From Caldifarciminota bacterium (GTDB lineage: Bacteria; Hydrothermota; Tepidihabitantia; Tepidihabitantales; CAIPLT01): a stretch of 45,541 bases of DNA. How positions within the stretch are numbered: the stretch's first letter is position 1; the number at the start of each line of letters is the position of its first letter. Both the position numbers and the translations under genes were made by a program. Below are positions 15,096 to 22,161 of the stretch, in pieces. The stretch lies in NCBI GenBank assembly GCA_903865935.1, contig CAIPLT010000047.1, positions 1 to 45,541 of the forward strand. The letters are read 5' to 3'. The notes under the pieces are model-generated. The model saw only the letters and a list, made by a program, of their open reading frames with translations, searched no databases and was not told the DNA's origin.

Positions 15096-16187
15096 TTATT
15101 TGATTGGGAAAGGCACTGGAATAAATGCTAAAATCAGCACGACCAGTGCGGTTAGTGCGATAATCTTATCACTTTTTTTAATTTGTGTGATTTCGTCCTG
15201 TGATTTGGGATGTCTGAGACCCAGGAGCACGATTAAAGCAACCCAGAAAAACCAGCCGGGCCATAATAGACCAAGCAGAACCATTGCCACAATAATTCCG
15301 ATTGTTACATACTTACGATACTTGCCAAATATCGCATAGGCGATATGACCACCGTCAAGCTGTCCTAAAGGCAAAAGGTTCATTGCCGTGACAAAGAAAC
15401 CGAGCCAGCCAGCAAATGCCATCGGGTGCAAAACCAAATCATAACCTTTTGGCATATTAGGATGTAATATATACGAGAACAATTTAAAGAGCAATGATGA
15501 GCCAAGGCCGATACCGCCGGTAAAATCAGTCATCTTAGCGGTTCTGGATAAAGCAAGGCCGATGATCGTAATCGGTATCGCTAAAATAAAACCGATGATC
15601 GGACCCGCGGCACCGATTCTGATCAAGGCACGACGGTTGGGCAGAATCGATTTAATTCTTATAAATGCACCCATGGTTCCGATTAACGGATGCGGTATGG
15701 GTAGAAAATAGGGCAGAGTGACGGAAACGCCATACCGTCGGGAAACAGCATAATGTCCAAGCTCATGACCACCTAAAATCAATAATAAAGAAAAGGAAAA
15801 CGGTATGCCCAGGAAGATATCCGTCACATTATGAAAGGGATTGCCGCCGCGGTTGAGTGAACCAACCAGAAGAGTCGTGAAAACGGTCGCGACAAACAGA
15901 ACAACATTCAATGTGATTGGCGGTCTTTTGGGATTTTGTAACATGTCCAGCTGTTTAGAATCGGCGGGCACCAGCCCAATAATATGCGGATTCATCGGGT
16001 CATTGGTCTTATCAAAATAAGGGATAAACCCGTTATCATAAAAATATTCTTTCATTGCTAAAATATTTTCGTCAACCGGTGATAAGATTCGACCCTGAAT
16101 ACCCGCTGGTCCCACTTTATTAATTACGATATATTGTTCAAGGTCTTTTACATCAATCAGCAATGTTTCAGGATTATTTTCCAGCAT
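15096..16187 (-). CDS. Site-2-type M50 metalloprotease (membrane-embedded)
   Basis: About 363 residues. The zinc site HELGH is at residues 141-145 inside a membrane segment (LLLILGGHELGHYAVSRRYG), and the third ligand motif 'LLPLGQLDGGHIAYAIFGKY' lies ~120 residues later. Several further membrane helices follow. The N-terminal ~90 residues are soluble and cytoplasmic, a layout typical of the EGY1/FtsH-like-independent site-2 proteases of bacteria and plants. It probably cleaves membrane-bound regulators; the substrate is unknown. ATG 16187 overlaps the previous gene by 14 bases and has GGAG touching it; the TTG at 16211 is the other possible start, adding eight residues. It sits in the M20-to-comF unit. 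Confidence 0.92.
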   Translation of the reverse strand: MLENNPETLLIDVKDLEQYIVINKVGPAGIQGRILSPVDENILAMKEYFYDNGFIPYFDKTNDPMNPHIIGLVPADSKQLDMLQNPKRPPITLNVVLFVATVFTTLLVGSLNRGGNPFHNVTDIFLGIPFSFSLLLILGGHELGHYAVSRRYGVSVTLPYFLPIPHPLIGTMGAFIRIKSILPNRRALIRIGAAGPIIGFILAIPITIIGLALSRTAKMTDFTGGIGLGSSLLFKLFSYILHPNMPKGYDLVLHPMAFAGWLGFFVTAMNLLPLGQLDGGHIAYAIFGKYRKYVTIGIIVAMVLLGLLWPGWFFWVALIVLLGLRHPKSQDEITQIKKSDKIIALTALVVLILAFIPVPFPIK

Positions 16188-16554
16188 CTCCGGAGGTTTG
16201 TTCAGAATCAATTATTTTTAACCTGCGTACATATCGACGCATAATATCAACATCTTCCAGAACCGCAATGGGCTGGATGATAATTCTGCCTGAATGCTCC
16301 TGTATTTTTAGCCCGTAACTTGGGTGACCCGGTTCGTAAACCCGGTAACCTTCATTATAAGATTCGTGCTGCTGGCTGTACATTTTCCCGGTTGACTTGT
16401 TCATATATCTCATCAAGTCATTAACCACCGCAGTAATTGCGTCATTAAGTTCGATATTGGGTTTAACATCCAGAAATATCGCTTCCCCACGTGTCGCACG
16501 GGCATCCTTGACCGTTGCAGTTTTAGCGTCAATGTAGTCAGTGATTAATAACAT
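16174..16554 (-). CDS. Conserved-looking protein of unknown function (126 residues)
   Basis: I do not recognise a family. The protein is soluble, has no signal peptide, mixes alpha and beta segments ('LITDYIDAKTATVKDARATRGEAIFLDVKP', 'HSGRIIIQPIAVLEDVDIMRRYVRRLKI') and ends in a polar tail. It starts with an ATG overlapping the M20 stop codon (TAATG) and overlaps the start of the M50 protease, so it is tightly coupled between two peptidase-type genes. This placement suggests a partner of one of them, which is inference only. Its coding reality rests on tight packing and on the lack of a better frame. Confidence 0.75.
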   Translation of the reverse strand: MLLITDYIDAKTATVKDARATRGEAIFLDVKPNIELNDAITAVVNDLMRYMNKSTGKMYSQQHESYNEGYRVYEPGHPSYGLKIQEHSGRIIIQPIAVLEDVDIMRRYVRRLKIIDSEQTSGDAGK

Positions 16555-17825
16555 TACTTAACGACTTTTTCGGTTTGTGACTCTACTTCCATTCCGAATA
16601 GATATGCGTAAACTTTTGCATCGCCAACCATATTATCAACCAGGCAGAACTCATCGGGTTTATGGGCGTTATCGCCAAATTTTGCCCAAACCGCCGCCGG
16701 ATAACCCTGACGCCTTAAAATCGCGGCGACCGTACCTCCGCCAATACCTCTTGGTTTTACCGTAACATTATATATTGACTTAATCGCTTTTTTAAGCATT
16801 TTTACCACCGGCGCATTGACTGATGTTACAGGTGCTGCTTGTTCGCGCTGTGGCGATTCAATCGTCACAGTCACACCGAATTTCTGTTCAATATTGGTTA
16901 CTTCTGCTTTTACATCTGCTTCCACTTTGGTTAAATCATATTCGGGTAGAATTCGGCAGTCAAAATAAAAGATATCTTCACCGGGAATCGTGTTGATATT
17001 CGGCACATTTGCTTCTTTTTTGGTCGGTTCAGCAGTAGAAAACGGCGGGGAGAACAACCGGTTCTTTTTCCGATAGTTCTTCTTGAACATCTTATCCAGA
17101 GCAACAATTAAATTGGCACTGGCACGATGCGCGTTGATGCCGTGCTGGGGTGATGAACCGTGAGTCTGTTTGCCCCTAACTGTGAATTTCATCCAGCAGA
17201 TTGATTTCTCGGCAATCTCTAAAAGCGTTGCATCCTGATTGCCGGCGTCCGGCACGATAAATAAATCATTGACGCTGAACTGCTCGGGCGCGACTTTTAA
17301 CATGTGTGTAATGCCAAATTTACTGCCGGTTTCTTCATCGGCTACTAACAATAAACCGACATCATATACTGGCGTGAAGCCGAGCGATTTCAATGCTTTG
17401 ACTGCGGCAATCGATGCAACCATATCCTGCTGGTTATCTTCAGTGCCACGGCCATAAATCTTATTATCTTTAACCACAACCTGAAACGGGTCATTGGTCC
17501 ATAAATCTCTTGGACCAGGCGGCACAATGTCCATATGAGTCATAATCCAGACTTTGTGATTCGGATAAATACCGCGAAAACGGGCTAAAATATTCGGGCG
17601 ATAACCAGACGGTACCGTTGGGTCAGGAGCGTTATATTCAGAAACTTCCAGACCGATTGATTTCAGAACCGATATTAAATACTTTGCGCGTTCGGTTTCG
17701 CCCGGACCATTGCTCATCGGTCCGATTGCGGGAATTGCAGTTATTTCAGTCTGCAATTTAATCATTTCCGAACGCATACCTTCAATAACTTCGTCAATCT
17801 TTTGCCATTCACGACTTCGCCACAT
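16554..17825 (-). CDS. M20-family metallo-hydrolase (ArgE/DapE/CPG2-like)
   Basis: The 423-residue enzyme has the M20 di-zinc pattern: 'VWIMTHMDIVPPG' (first His with Asp two residues later), 'IYGRGTEDNQQDMVASIAAVKAL' (bridging Asp), 'LLLVADEETGSKFGI' (catalytic Glu and zinc Glu), and 'IVPDAGN'. A dimerisation domain with 'TVRGKQTHGSSPQHGINA' follows, and the C-terminal His occurs in 'FGDNAHKPDEFC'. Such enzymes cleave amide bonds in acylated amino acids or dipeptides, or succinyl-diaminopimelate; no specific substrate is evident. It heads the unit that continues with the unknown gene, M50 protease and lgt. ATG 17825 has AAGGAG at a good distance, and a promoter lies at 17887-17915. Confidence 0.92.
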   Translation of the reverse strand: MWRSREWQKIDEVIEGMRSEMIKLQTEITAIPAIGPMSNGPGETERAKYLISVLKSIGLEVSEYNAPDPTVPSGYRPNILARFRGIYPNHKVWIMTHMDIVPPGPRDLWTNDPFQVVVKDNKIYGRGTEDNQQDMVASIAAVKALKSLGFTPVYDVGLLLVADEETGSKFGITHMLKVAPEQFSVNDLFIVPDAGNQDATLLEIAEKSICWMKFTVRGKQTHGSSPQHGINAHRASANLIVALDKMFKKNYRKKNRLFSPPFSTAEPTKKEANVPNINTIPGEDIFYFDCRILPEYDLTKVEADVKAEVTNIEQKFGVTVTIESPQREQAAPVTSVNAPVVKMLKKAIKSIYNVTVKPRGIGGGTVAAILRRQGYPAAVWAKFGDNAHKPDEFCLVDNMVGDAKVYAYLFGMEVESQTEKVVK

Positions 17826-17886
17826 AATACTCCTTATCTTTCATTTAAATTTTCTATACTAAGCAAAAAAAACTCACTTTTGTTGT

Positions 17887-17915
17887 AGTATAAATAAGTA
17901 TAATGTCTTTGTCAA
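17887..17915 (-). promoter_or_regulatory. Promoter of the M20-M50-lgt unit
   Basis: Minus-strand TTGACA (17915-17910) and TATACT (17892-17887) are 17 bases apart, giving a leader of about 55 bases with AAGGAG near its end. The -35 box is the edge of the GC-rich element at 17910-17927. Confidence 0.75.
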
Positions 17916-17927
17916 CCCCGCACCGAT
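17910..17927. repeat. Palindromic GC-rich element, copy 2 (half only)
   Basis: TGTCAACCCCGCACCGAT is identical to 9604-9621. The second arm of the hairpin is absent; the sequence turns AT-rich right after. Confidence 0.6.
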
Positions 17928-18152
17928 TAGAAAGTTTATAATACTAATTCTTGACAAAATATAAGATAATGATAATATACGGCAGGTTGGGGAAGTTATG
18001 ACTGTCCTGCAAACATTTAAGTCAAACATCAGAGGAGGTGATTGTTATTGTAAAATGAGTTTAGTAAATGCAAAGAGTGTGTTCATAAATAAATTGGTGT
18101 GGTTTGTCTTAATACAGTTTATCAAATAATAATAATGGTTTAAGGGGTAAAA
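17928..18152 (+). other. Leader region of the 18153 gene
   Basis: TTGACA at 17951-17956 and TAATAT at 17973-17978 (16-base spacing) form a promoter about 170 bases before the ATG at 18153. The long leader has AGAGGAGGTGA at 18031-18041 and a 24-codon ORF from ATG 18055 to 18129 (MSLVNAKSVFINK then a hydrophobic end). The spacing from AGGAGG to that ATG is too long for normal initiation, so I do not call it a gene. Confidence 0.5.
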
Positions 18153-19136
18153 ATGAGCAAAGTATTTATTTTAATATTTAGTTTATTGATCTTAATATCG
18201 TCCGCACAAGCAATCGGAGAAAGATTTCTGCTCTGGGAGAGTTTTGAAGATATAACGCCACCAAGCTGGCCATTGGGATGGCTGACCGAGGATTATAATG
18301 GCGATGGTATTAATTGGGAAACCAAAAAATATGGCGGTTTAGGGGAACATCCGCAGTGCGTAAGATATAGCGCACAAGCGACCGCAGATGATTGGTTTTA
18401 TACTTCAGCCCTCACATTAAATGCTGGGGTTGCATACACTCTGAGTTTTCGATACAAGGTATCAAGTACATCGACTCAGAAGATGAATATTTGGTTTGGA
18501 GGTACTCAGGCTTCAGCAAGTATGACTACTCAAATTTATGATAATAGTGCACTGACCAATACAATAATGACACTCGTTACCGCGACTTTTACGGTTCCAA
18601 TTAGCGGTGTCTATTATATCGGGTTTCACTGTTACAGCGATGCTAATCTACTTAGACTTTTTGTTGATGATATCTTAGTGTCCTATCCTGAAACCGACTT
18701 GCAATTAAAAGTTGTATTTGACGAGGGAATATTAAATTCAGGGATTCCGACTTATAATCTATCGGATACAATTGAAAGTTATACATTATTAAAAAATATC
18801 GGATTAGCCGATTTAAATTTGAACCTGAGATTTACAGTCGGAGGAATTACCAATAACAAAGCAGAACTCAGCTATATTTGTATTGACCCGACTGGTGACA
18901 CTTTGACTTTTGGATTGATGGTTGAAGAATCGCAATTAAAGAGCAGCGATTTTCAAGCATTGGCACCGGGCGCGACCGCGGGTAAGCATTATAATTTACA
19001 GACACCTTTTACGTTTAGTCAACTTGGGACTTATACACTTGTTGTGAGATATCAGAATTATCATAAAAATCCGGATGGTAGCGATGCCTGGCTGGGCAGA
19101 ATTATGTCAAATCCAGTAAACTTTGTGCTGGAATAG
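18153..19136 (+). CDS. Exported choice-of-anchor/cleaved-adhesin domain protein
   Basis: The 327-residue protein starts with a signal peptide (MSKVFILIFSLLILISSAQA). Residues ~25-180 resemble the 'choice-of-anchor J' / cleaved-adhesin jelly roll: 'FLLWESFEDITPPSWPLGW', 'DWFYTSALTLNAGVAYTLSF', and the closing 'YIGFHCYSDANLLRLFVDDI'. Residues ~190-327 form a CARDB-like Ig domain with 'SYTLLKNIGLADLNLNLRF' and end without a sorting tail. The first domain is shared with the N-terminus of the kelch protein at 27817-29733. It probably binds glycans or proteins at the surface, which is inference. The next gene begins ten bases later, so the two are likely one transcript. The start has AAGGGG upstream. 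Confidence 0.85.
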   Translation: MSKVFILIFSLLILISSAQAIGERFLLWESFEDITPPSWPLGWLTEDYNGDGINWETKKYGGLGEHPQCVRYSAQATADDWFYTSALTLNAGVAYTLSFRYKVSSTSTQKMNIWFGGTQASASMTTQIYDNSALTNTIMTLVTATFTVPISGVYYIGFHCYSDANLLRLFVDDILVSYPETDLQLKVVFDEGILNSGIPTYNLSDTIESYTLLKNIGLADLNLNLRFTVGGITNNKAELSYICIDPTGDTLTFGLMVEESQLKSSDFQALAPGATAGKHYNLQTPFTFSQLGTYTLVVRYQNYHKNPDGSDAWLGRIMSNPVNFVLE

Positions 19137-19146
19137 GGGGTGCGGA

Positions 19147-19365
19147 ATGAAACGGACTTATTATTTCATAATTTTAGCAAGTTTATTAATCGCGATTATC
19201 CCAGCGATCGTTTATTCATATCCCAGCACTACCGAAAAACAAAATATTCAGCAGATGATAAATCGTGGTGATCCACTACGACAGGCATACCAGCAAGCGG
19301 TCAAAAAACCGATAAAGCAATCGACCAATGGGAAGACGCAGGTGAGCCAAGAACCGGACCGCTAA
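19147..19365 (+). CDS. 5' part of a frameshifted exported zincin/kelch protein
   Basis: ATG 19147 (GCGGA upstream) opens with a signal peptide (MKRTYYFIILASLLIAIIPAIVYS). Coding continues as 'INRGDPLRQAYQQAVKK' up to an A6 tract at 19303-19308. After it this frame reads a run of unlikely residues and stops at 19365, while the -1 frame reads on as 'TDKAIDQWEDAGEPRTGPLI...' without a break for 2.7 kb. The two together form one gene. Whether the shift is programmed, a mutation or a sequence error cannot be decided from the window. It lies 10 bases after the 18153 gene. Confidence 0.75.
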   Translation: MKRTYYFIILASLLIAIIPAIVYSYPSTTEKQNIQQMINRGDPLRQAYQQAVKKPIKQSTNGKTQVSQEPDR

Positions 19366-22049
19366 TCAATCAAGCGCGAGCGAGATTAAACGATGAAAAT
19401 AATGCGAAAGCTGCTTTACAGGCAAACCGCGATTCGGTGATTCACGCGGTTGACTCGTTATACGATACCGGAATTCCAGCTGGTACAGTAATTAAATATG
19501 ACCCGGAATGTAAAGACCGCGGCTACAATTCGGAAGATTGTTATATCAGAATTTGTGAACCGGGATTTGATGACGGACCAGACCGATTAGCCGGTACAAA
19601 AATTCACGAATGGGAGCACCAGAAACAGAAGAATGATAGTTTATGGGGACCAGGTAATGTACCACCGGATACAAGTCGTCGAAGGGCTTCGCTGGAATTT
19701 AATGCCGATGAAGCAACATTGAATGCGGATAACGGAAATAAAATAAAACTGAGCGTTGATCAGAAATTGGAAATACTTATCCGAAAATCCGAACATCTTC
19801 AGCATATGTTAGATGCTTTGGAAGCAGAATGGAAAAATAAGAGCATAGGTGCTCTGCCCGGTGGCGTAGTCCGAGAAGAAGTTACAATCATCAATAACTC
19901 CGACAACCCACAATTATTTAATTGTACAATCATTGATAGTCTGGGTTGGTCAATAGTGCCTCAGATATTCACGGTACCTTTATATCCTGAACAGGAATCA
20001 ACCTTTGTAGTTTTCGTTAATGTTCCGCCAATAACCGAAATCGGGACAATCAACGAACTGTTCTGTTATGCTCAAACTGAAGATGATACTTCATATGATT
20101 TTACGATGATAAATATTGTTCCAGCAGTTCAAGTTGTTGCAGAAGCTGATACCCATGGTTTGCGTGGTCAGATAATAGAAGTGCCGTTTACGGTTACAAA
20201 CCGAGGTGAAACACCGGATAATTTTCATATTGCAGTAACAAACCCGTTAGATTGGCCGGCAGAATCATTCTTTGATATATTCCTTGACATCGGTGCTGAT
20301 TCATCTTTTAGTGTTCCAATAGCGATTCCAATGGATGCTCCTTTATGGACAACTAATCTTATTGCCTGTGAAGCAACTTCTTTAAGTAATCCGATGTATC
20401 ATGATAAAGACTGGCTGGGAATACGGGTTGATGAAGTTGATGTCCGACCAATGTTCATCCAATCACCAATCGGCACATACACATCCGGCTCGACGGTAAC
20501 ACCAAAAGTTACGGTTTATAATGATGGTTATGTCGAGAGTTTCTTTGATGTGTATTTTGAAGTCATTTCACCAATAACGCATCATGATTCGGTGATTAAT
20601 CTAATGTTGCCGTCAGAACACTTAATCGATGTCGAAATGGTATCGATGCAACTTGTTGGTCCCGGACCATACAATATACGATATTTTACCAATGCCCATA
20701 TGGACGCTAATCCTTACAACGATACGATTAACGGTACATTTATGATAGAACCAGCCATACATGCTGGATGGAATCAAAGAGAATCTCTGCTGACAGGAGT
20801 TGCCGGTAAGCATGTAAAAGATGGAGGCGCATTGGTTGCTTGCTTCTTTGACCCAGGTTCAGATCCGTTTGACGGAATGGTTAGTTTTCGAGGCAATAAA
20901 TCAAATGAGGTTTATAAATATGATGTGATGGCAAAAGGCAGCTGGTCTTTACTTGAATCAATACCGTATGGTAAAAAGCCGACTGATACAACCAAAATTA
21001 ATAAGAAGAAGATCGGCAAAGGTGCATCACTCTGCTGGGACGGCGACTCGATTGTTTATGCAACCAGAGGTAATGGGACAAAAGAGTTCTGGTCATATAA
21101 CATCTATTTAAATACCTGGATTCCCAAAGCATTTGTGACGGTTCCGAAATATCTTAAAGGTGGTACTTCAATCGCATATCTGAATGGTAAAGTCTATCTC
21201 TTGGCTGGTGGACAGAAAAAGACCGACCCGAATAACTTCTATGTTTATGATGTCAATTCTAATACCTGGATGACCGGCGAATCATTGGTTCTTGGTCCTA
21301 ATAATAAACCATTCAAAGACGGCAGCTGTATTACTGAACTTAACGGAGATATCTATGCACTCAAAGCTGGCGACAAAGGCAACTACTTCTACAAGTATGA
21401 TACCGCACTTACAACCTGGACTGCATCCGACTCAATGCCATTATGGGATAGTCTGTATGGCAAGTATAAGAAGAAACTCTTGGTTAAGGACGGCGCAGCA
21501 ATGGCTAATGATGGCAGTGTAATCTATATGGTTAAAGGCGGCGGCACGAATGTCTTCTGGAAATACACGCCTGGCGCAAAAGGAAGCTGGACAAGACTTG
21601 ACTCAGTCCCAAGGTTGAATAAAAAATCAGTAGCCAAGACTGGCGGAGCATTAGCTTATGCAGATGATGCGATATGGTTTTTGAAAGGCAATAATACACC
21701 TGAATTCTGGGAATATGTCTTACCAGCCAAATCAGCCCGTGCTTCTGCGTCAACCATCAATGCGATAATGACTGCTAGTACCAATCCGATAATCCGATTC
21801 TTTGTTAAGGTTGCACCAAACCCATTAAACCGACAATCCGTGATTCGATTTGGTGTGCCGAATTCTGGCAATGTTTCAATAAAGCTTTACAATGTGACCG
21901 GTCAATTAAGTCAGACGATTGCCAGCGGATATTTCAACACCGGTATATACACTTCAGTTTTATCAACACGGCATCTTGCCAAAGGCATTTACTTCTTACG
22001 TTATAAAGACAGGACAAATCAAGCGGAAATTAAACTGATTGTGCAATAA
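19308..22049 (+). CDS. Main part of the frameshifted zincin-motif, Ig-like and kelch protein with sorting tail
   Basis: This frame is open from 19272; the first in-frame start, GTG 19437, has no ribosome binding site and would remove the signal peptide. In order: a helical region; a possible zinc-peptidase site 'KIHEWEHQKQ' (HExxH at 19605-19619) followed ~30 residues later by 'LEFNADEATLNAD', which could supply the third ligand; two Ig/NEW3-like domains ('EEVTIINNSDNPQLFNCTI', 'VPFTVTNRGETPDNFHI'); a CARDB-like domain; six kelch blades (KDGGALV, GKGASLC, KGGTSIA, KDGSCIT, KDGAAMA, KTGGALA); and a sorting tail 'VAPNPLNRQSVIRFGVP...GIYFLRYKDRTNQAEIKLIVQ'. Protease activity is a hypothesis from the motif only. 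A terminator follows at 22094. Confidence 0.85.
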   Translation, partial: TDKAIDQWEDAGEPRTGPLINQARARLNDENNAKAALQANRDSVIHAVDSLYDTGIPAGTVIKYDPECKDRGYNSEDCYIRICEPGFDDGPDRLAGTKIHEWEHQKQKNDSLWGPGNVPPDTSRRRASLEFNADEATLNADNGNKIKLSVDQKLEILIRKSEHLQHMLDALEAEWKNKSIGALPGGVVREEVTIINNSDNPQLFNCTIIDSLGWSIVPQIFTVPLYPEQESTFVVFVNVPPITEIGTINELFCYAQTEDDTSYDFTMINIVPAVQVVAEADTHGLRGQIIEVPFTVTNRGETPDNFHIAVTNPLDWPAESFFDIFLDIGADSSFSVPIAIPMDAPLWTTNLIACEATSLSNPMYHDKDWLGIRVDEVDVRPMFIQSPIGTYTSGSTVTPKVTVYNDGYVESFFDVYFEVISPITHHDSVINLMLPSEHLIDVEMVSMQLVGPGPYNIRYFTNAHMDANPYNDTINGTFMIEPAIHAGWNQRESLLTGVAGKHVKDGGALVACFFDPGSDPFDGMVSFRGNKSNEVYKYDVMAKGSWSLLESIPYGKKPTDTTKINKKKIGKGASLCWDGDSIVYATRGNGTKEFWSYNIYLNTWIPKAFVTVPKYLKGGTSIAYLNGKVYLLAGGQKKTDPNNFYVYDVNSNTWMTGESLVLGPNNKPFKDGSCITELNGDIYALKAGDKGNYFYKYDTALTTWTASDSMPLWDSLYGKYKKKLLVKDGAAMANDGSVIYMVKGGGTNVFWKYTPGAKGSWTRLDSVPRLNKKSVAKTGGALAYADDAIWFLKGNNTPEFWEYVLPAKSARASASTINAIMTASTNPIIRFFVKVAPNPLNRQSVIRFGVPNSGNVSIKLYNVTGQLSQTIASGYFNTGIYTSVLSTRHLAKGIYFLRYKDRTNQAEIKLIVQ

Positions 22050-22062
22050 TAATAAAACAAAT

Positions 22063-22086
22063 CCCGCACCTGTTCATATGTGCGGG
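22063..22086. repeat. Palindromic GC-rich element, copy 3
   Basis: CCCGCAC pairs perfectly with GTGCGGG over a ten-base loop. The left arm and loop (CCCGCACCTGTTCATATG) align with copy 1 (CCCGCACCGATGCATACG). It is placed between the stop codon and the terminator. Confidence 0.6.
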
Positions 22087-22093
22087 ACAAGCC

Positions 22094-22120
22094 AAGGGCG
22101 GGTTTATCCCGCCCTTTTTA
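22094..22120 (+). terminator. Rho-independent terminator of the kelch gene
   Basis: AAGGGCGGG pairs with CCCGCCCTT over TTTAT and is followed by TTTAT. The stem is the same as in the terminator at 5866-5892. Confidence 0.92.
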
Positions 22121-22124
22121 TTTA

Positions 22125-22153
22125 TTGACACGACCAATTTTCAGAATTAGAAT
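22125..22153 (+). promoter_or_regulatory. Promoter of the M14 carboxypeptidase gene, implying a leaderless mRNA
   Basis: TTGACA (22125-22130) and TAGAAT (22148-22153) are 17 bases apart, starting five bases after the terminator. Eight bases separate the -10 box from ATG 22162, so the mRNA should have almost no leader. There is no Shine-Dalgarno site. Confidence 0.78.
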
Positions 22154-22161
22154 ATTTGATT

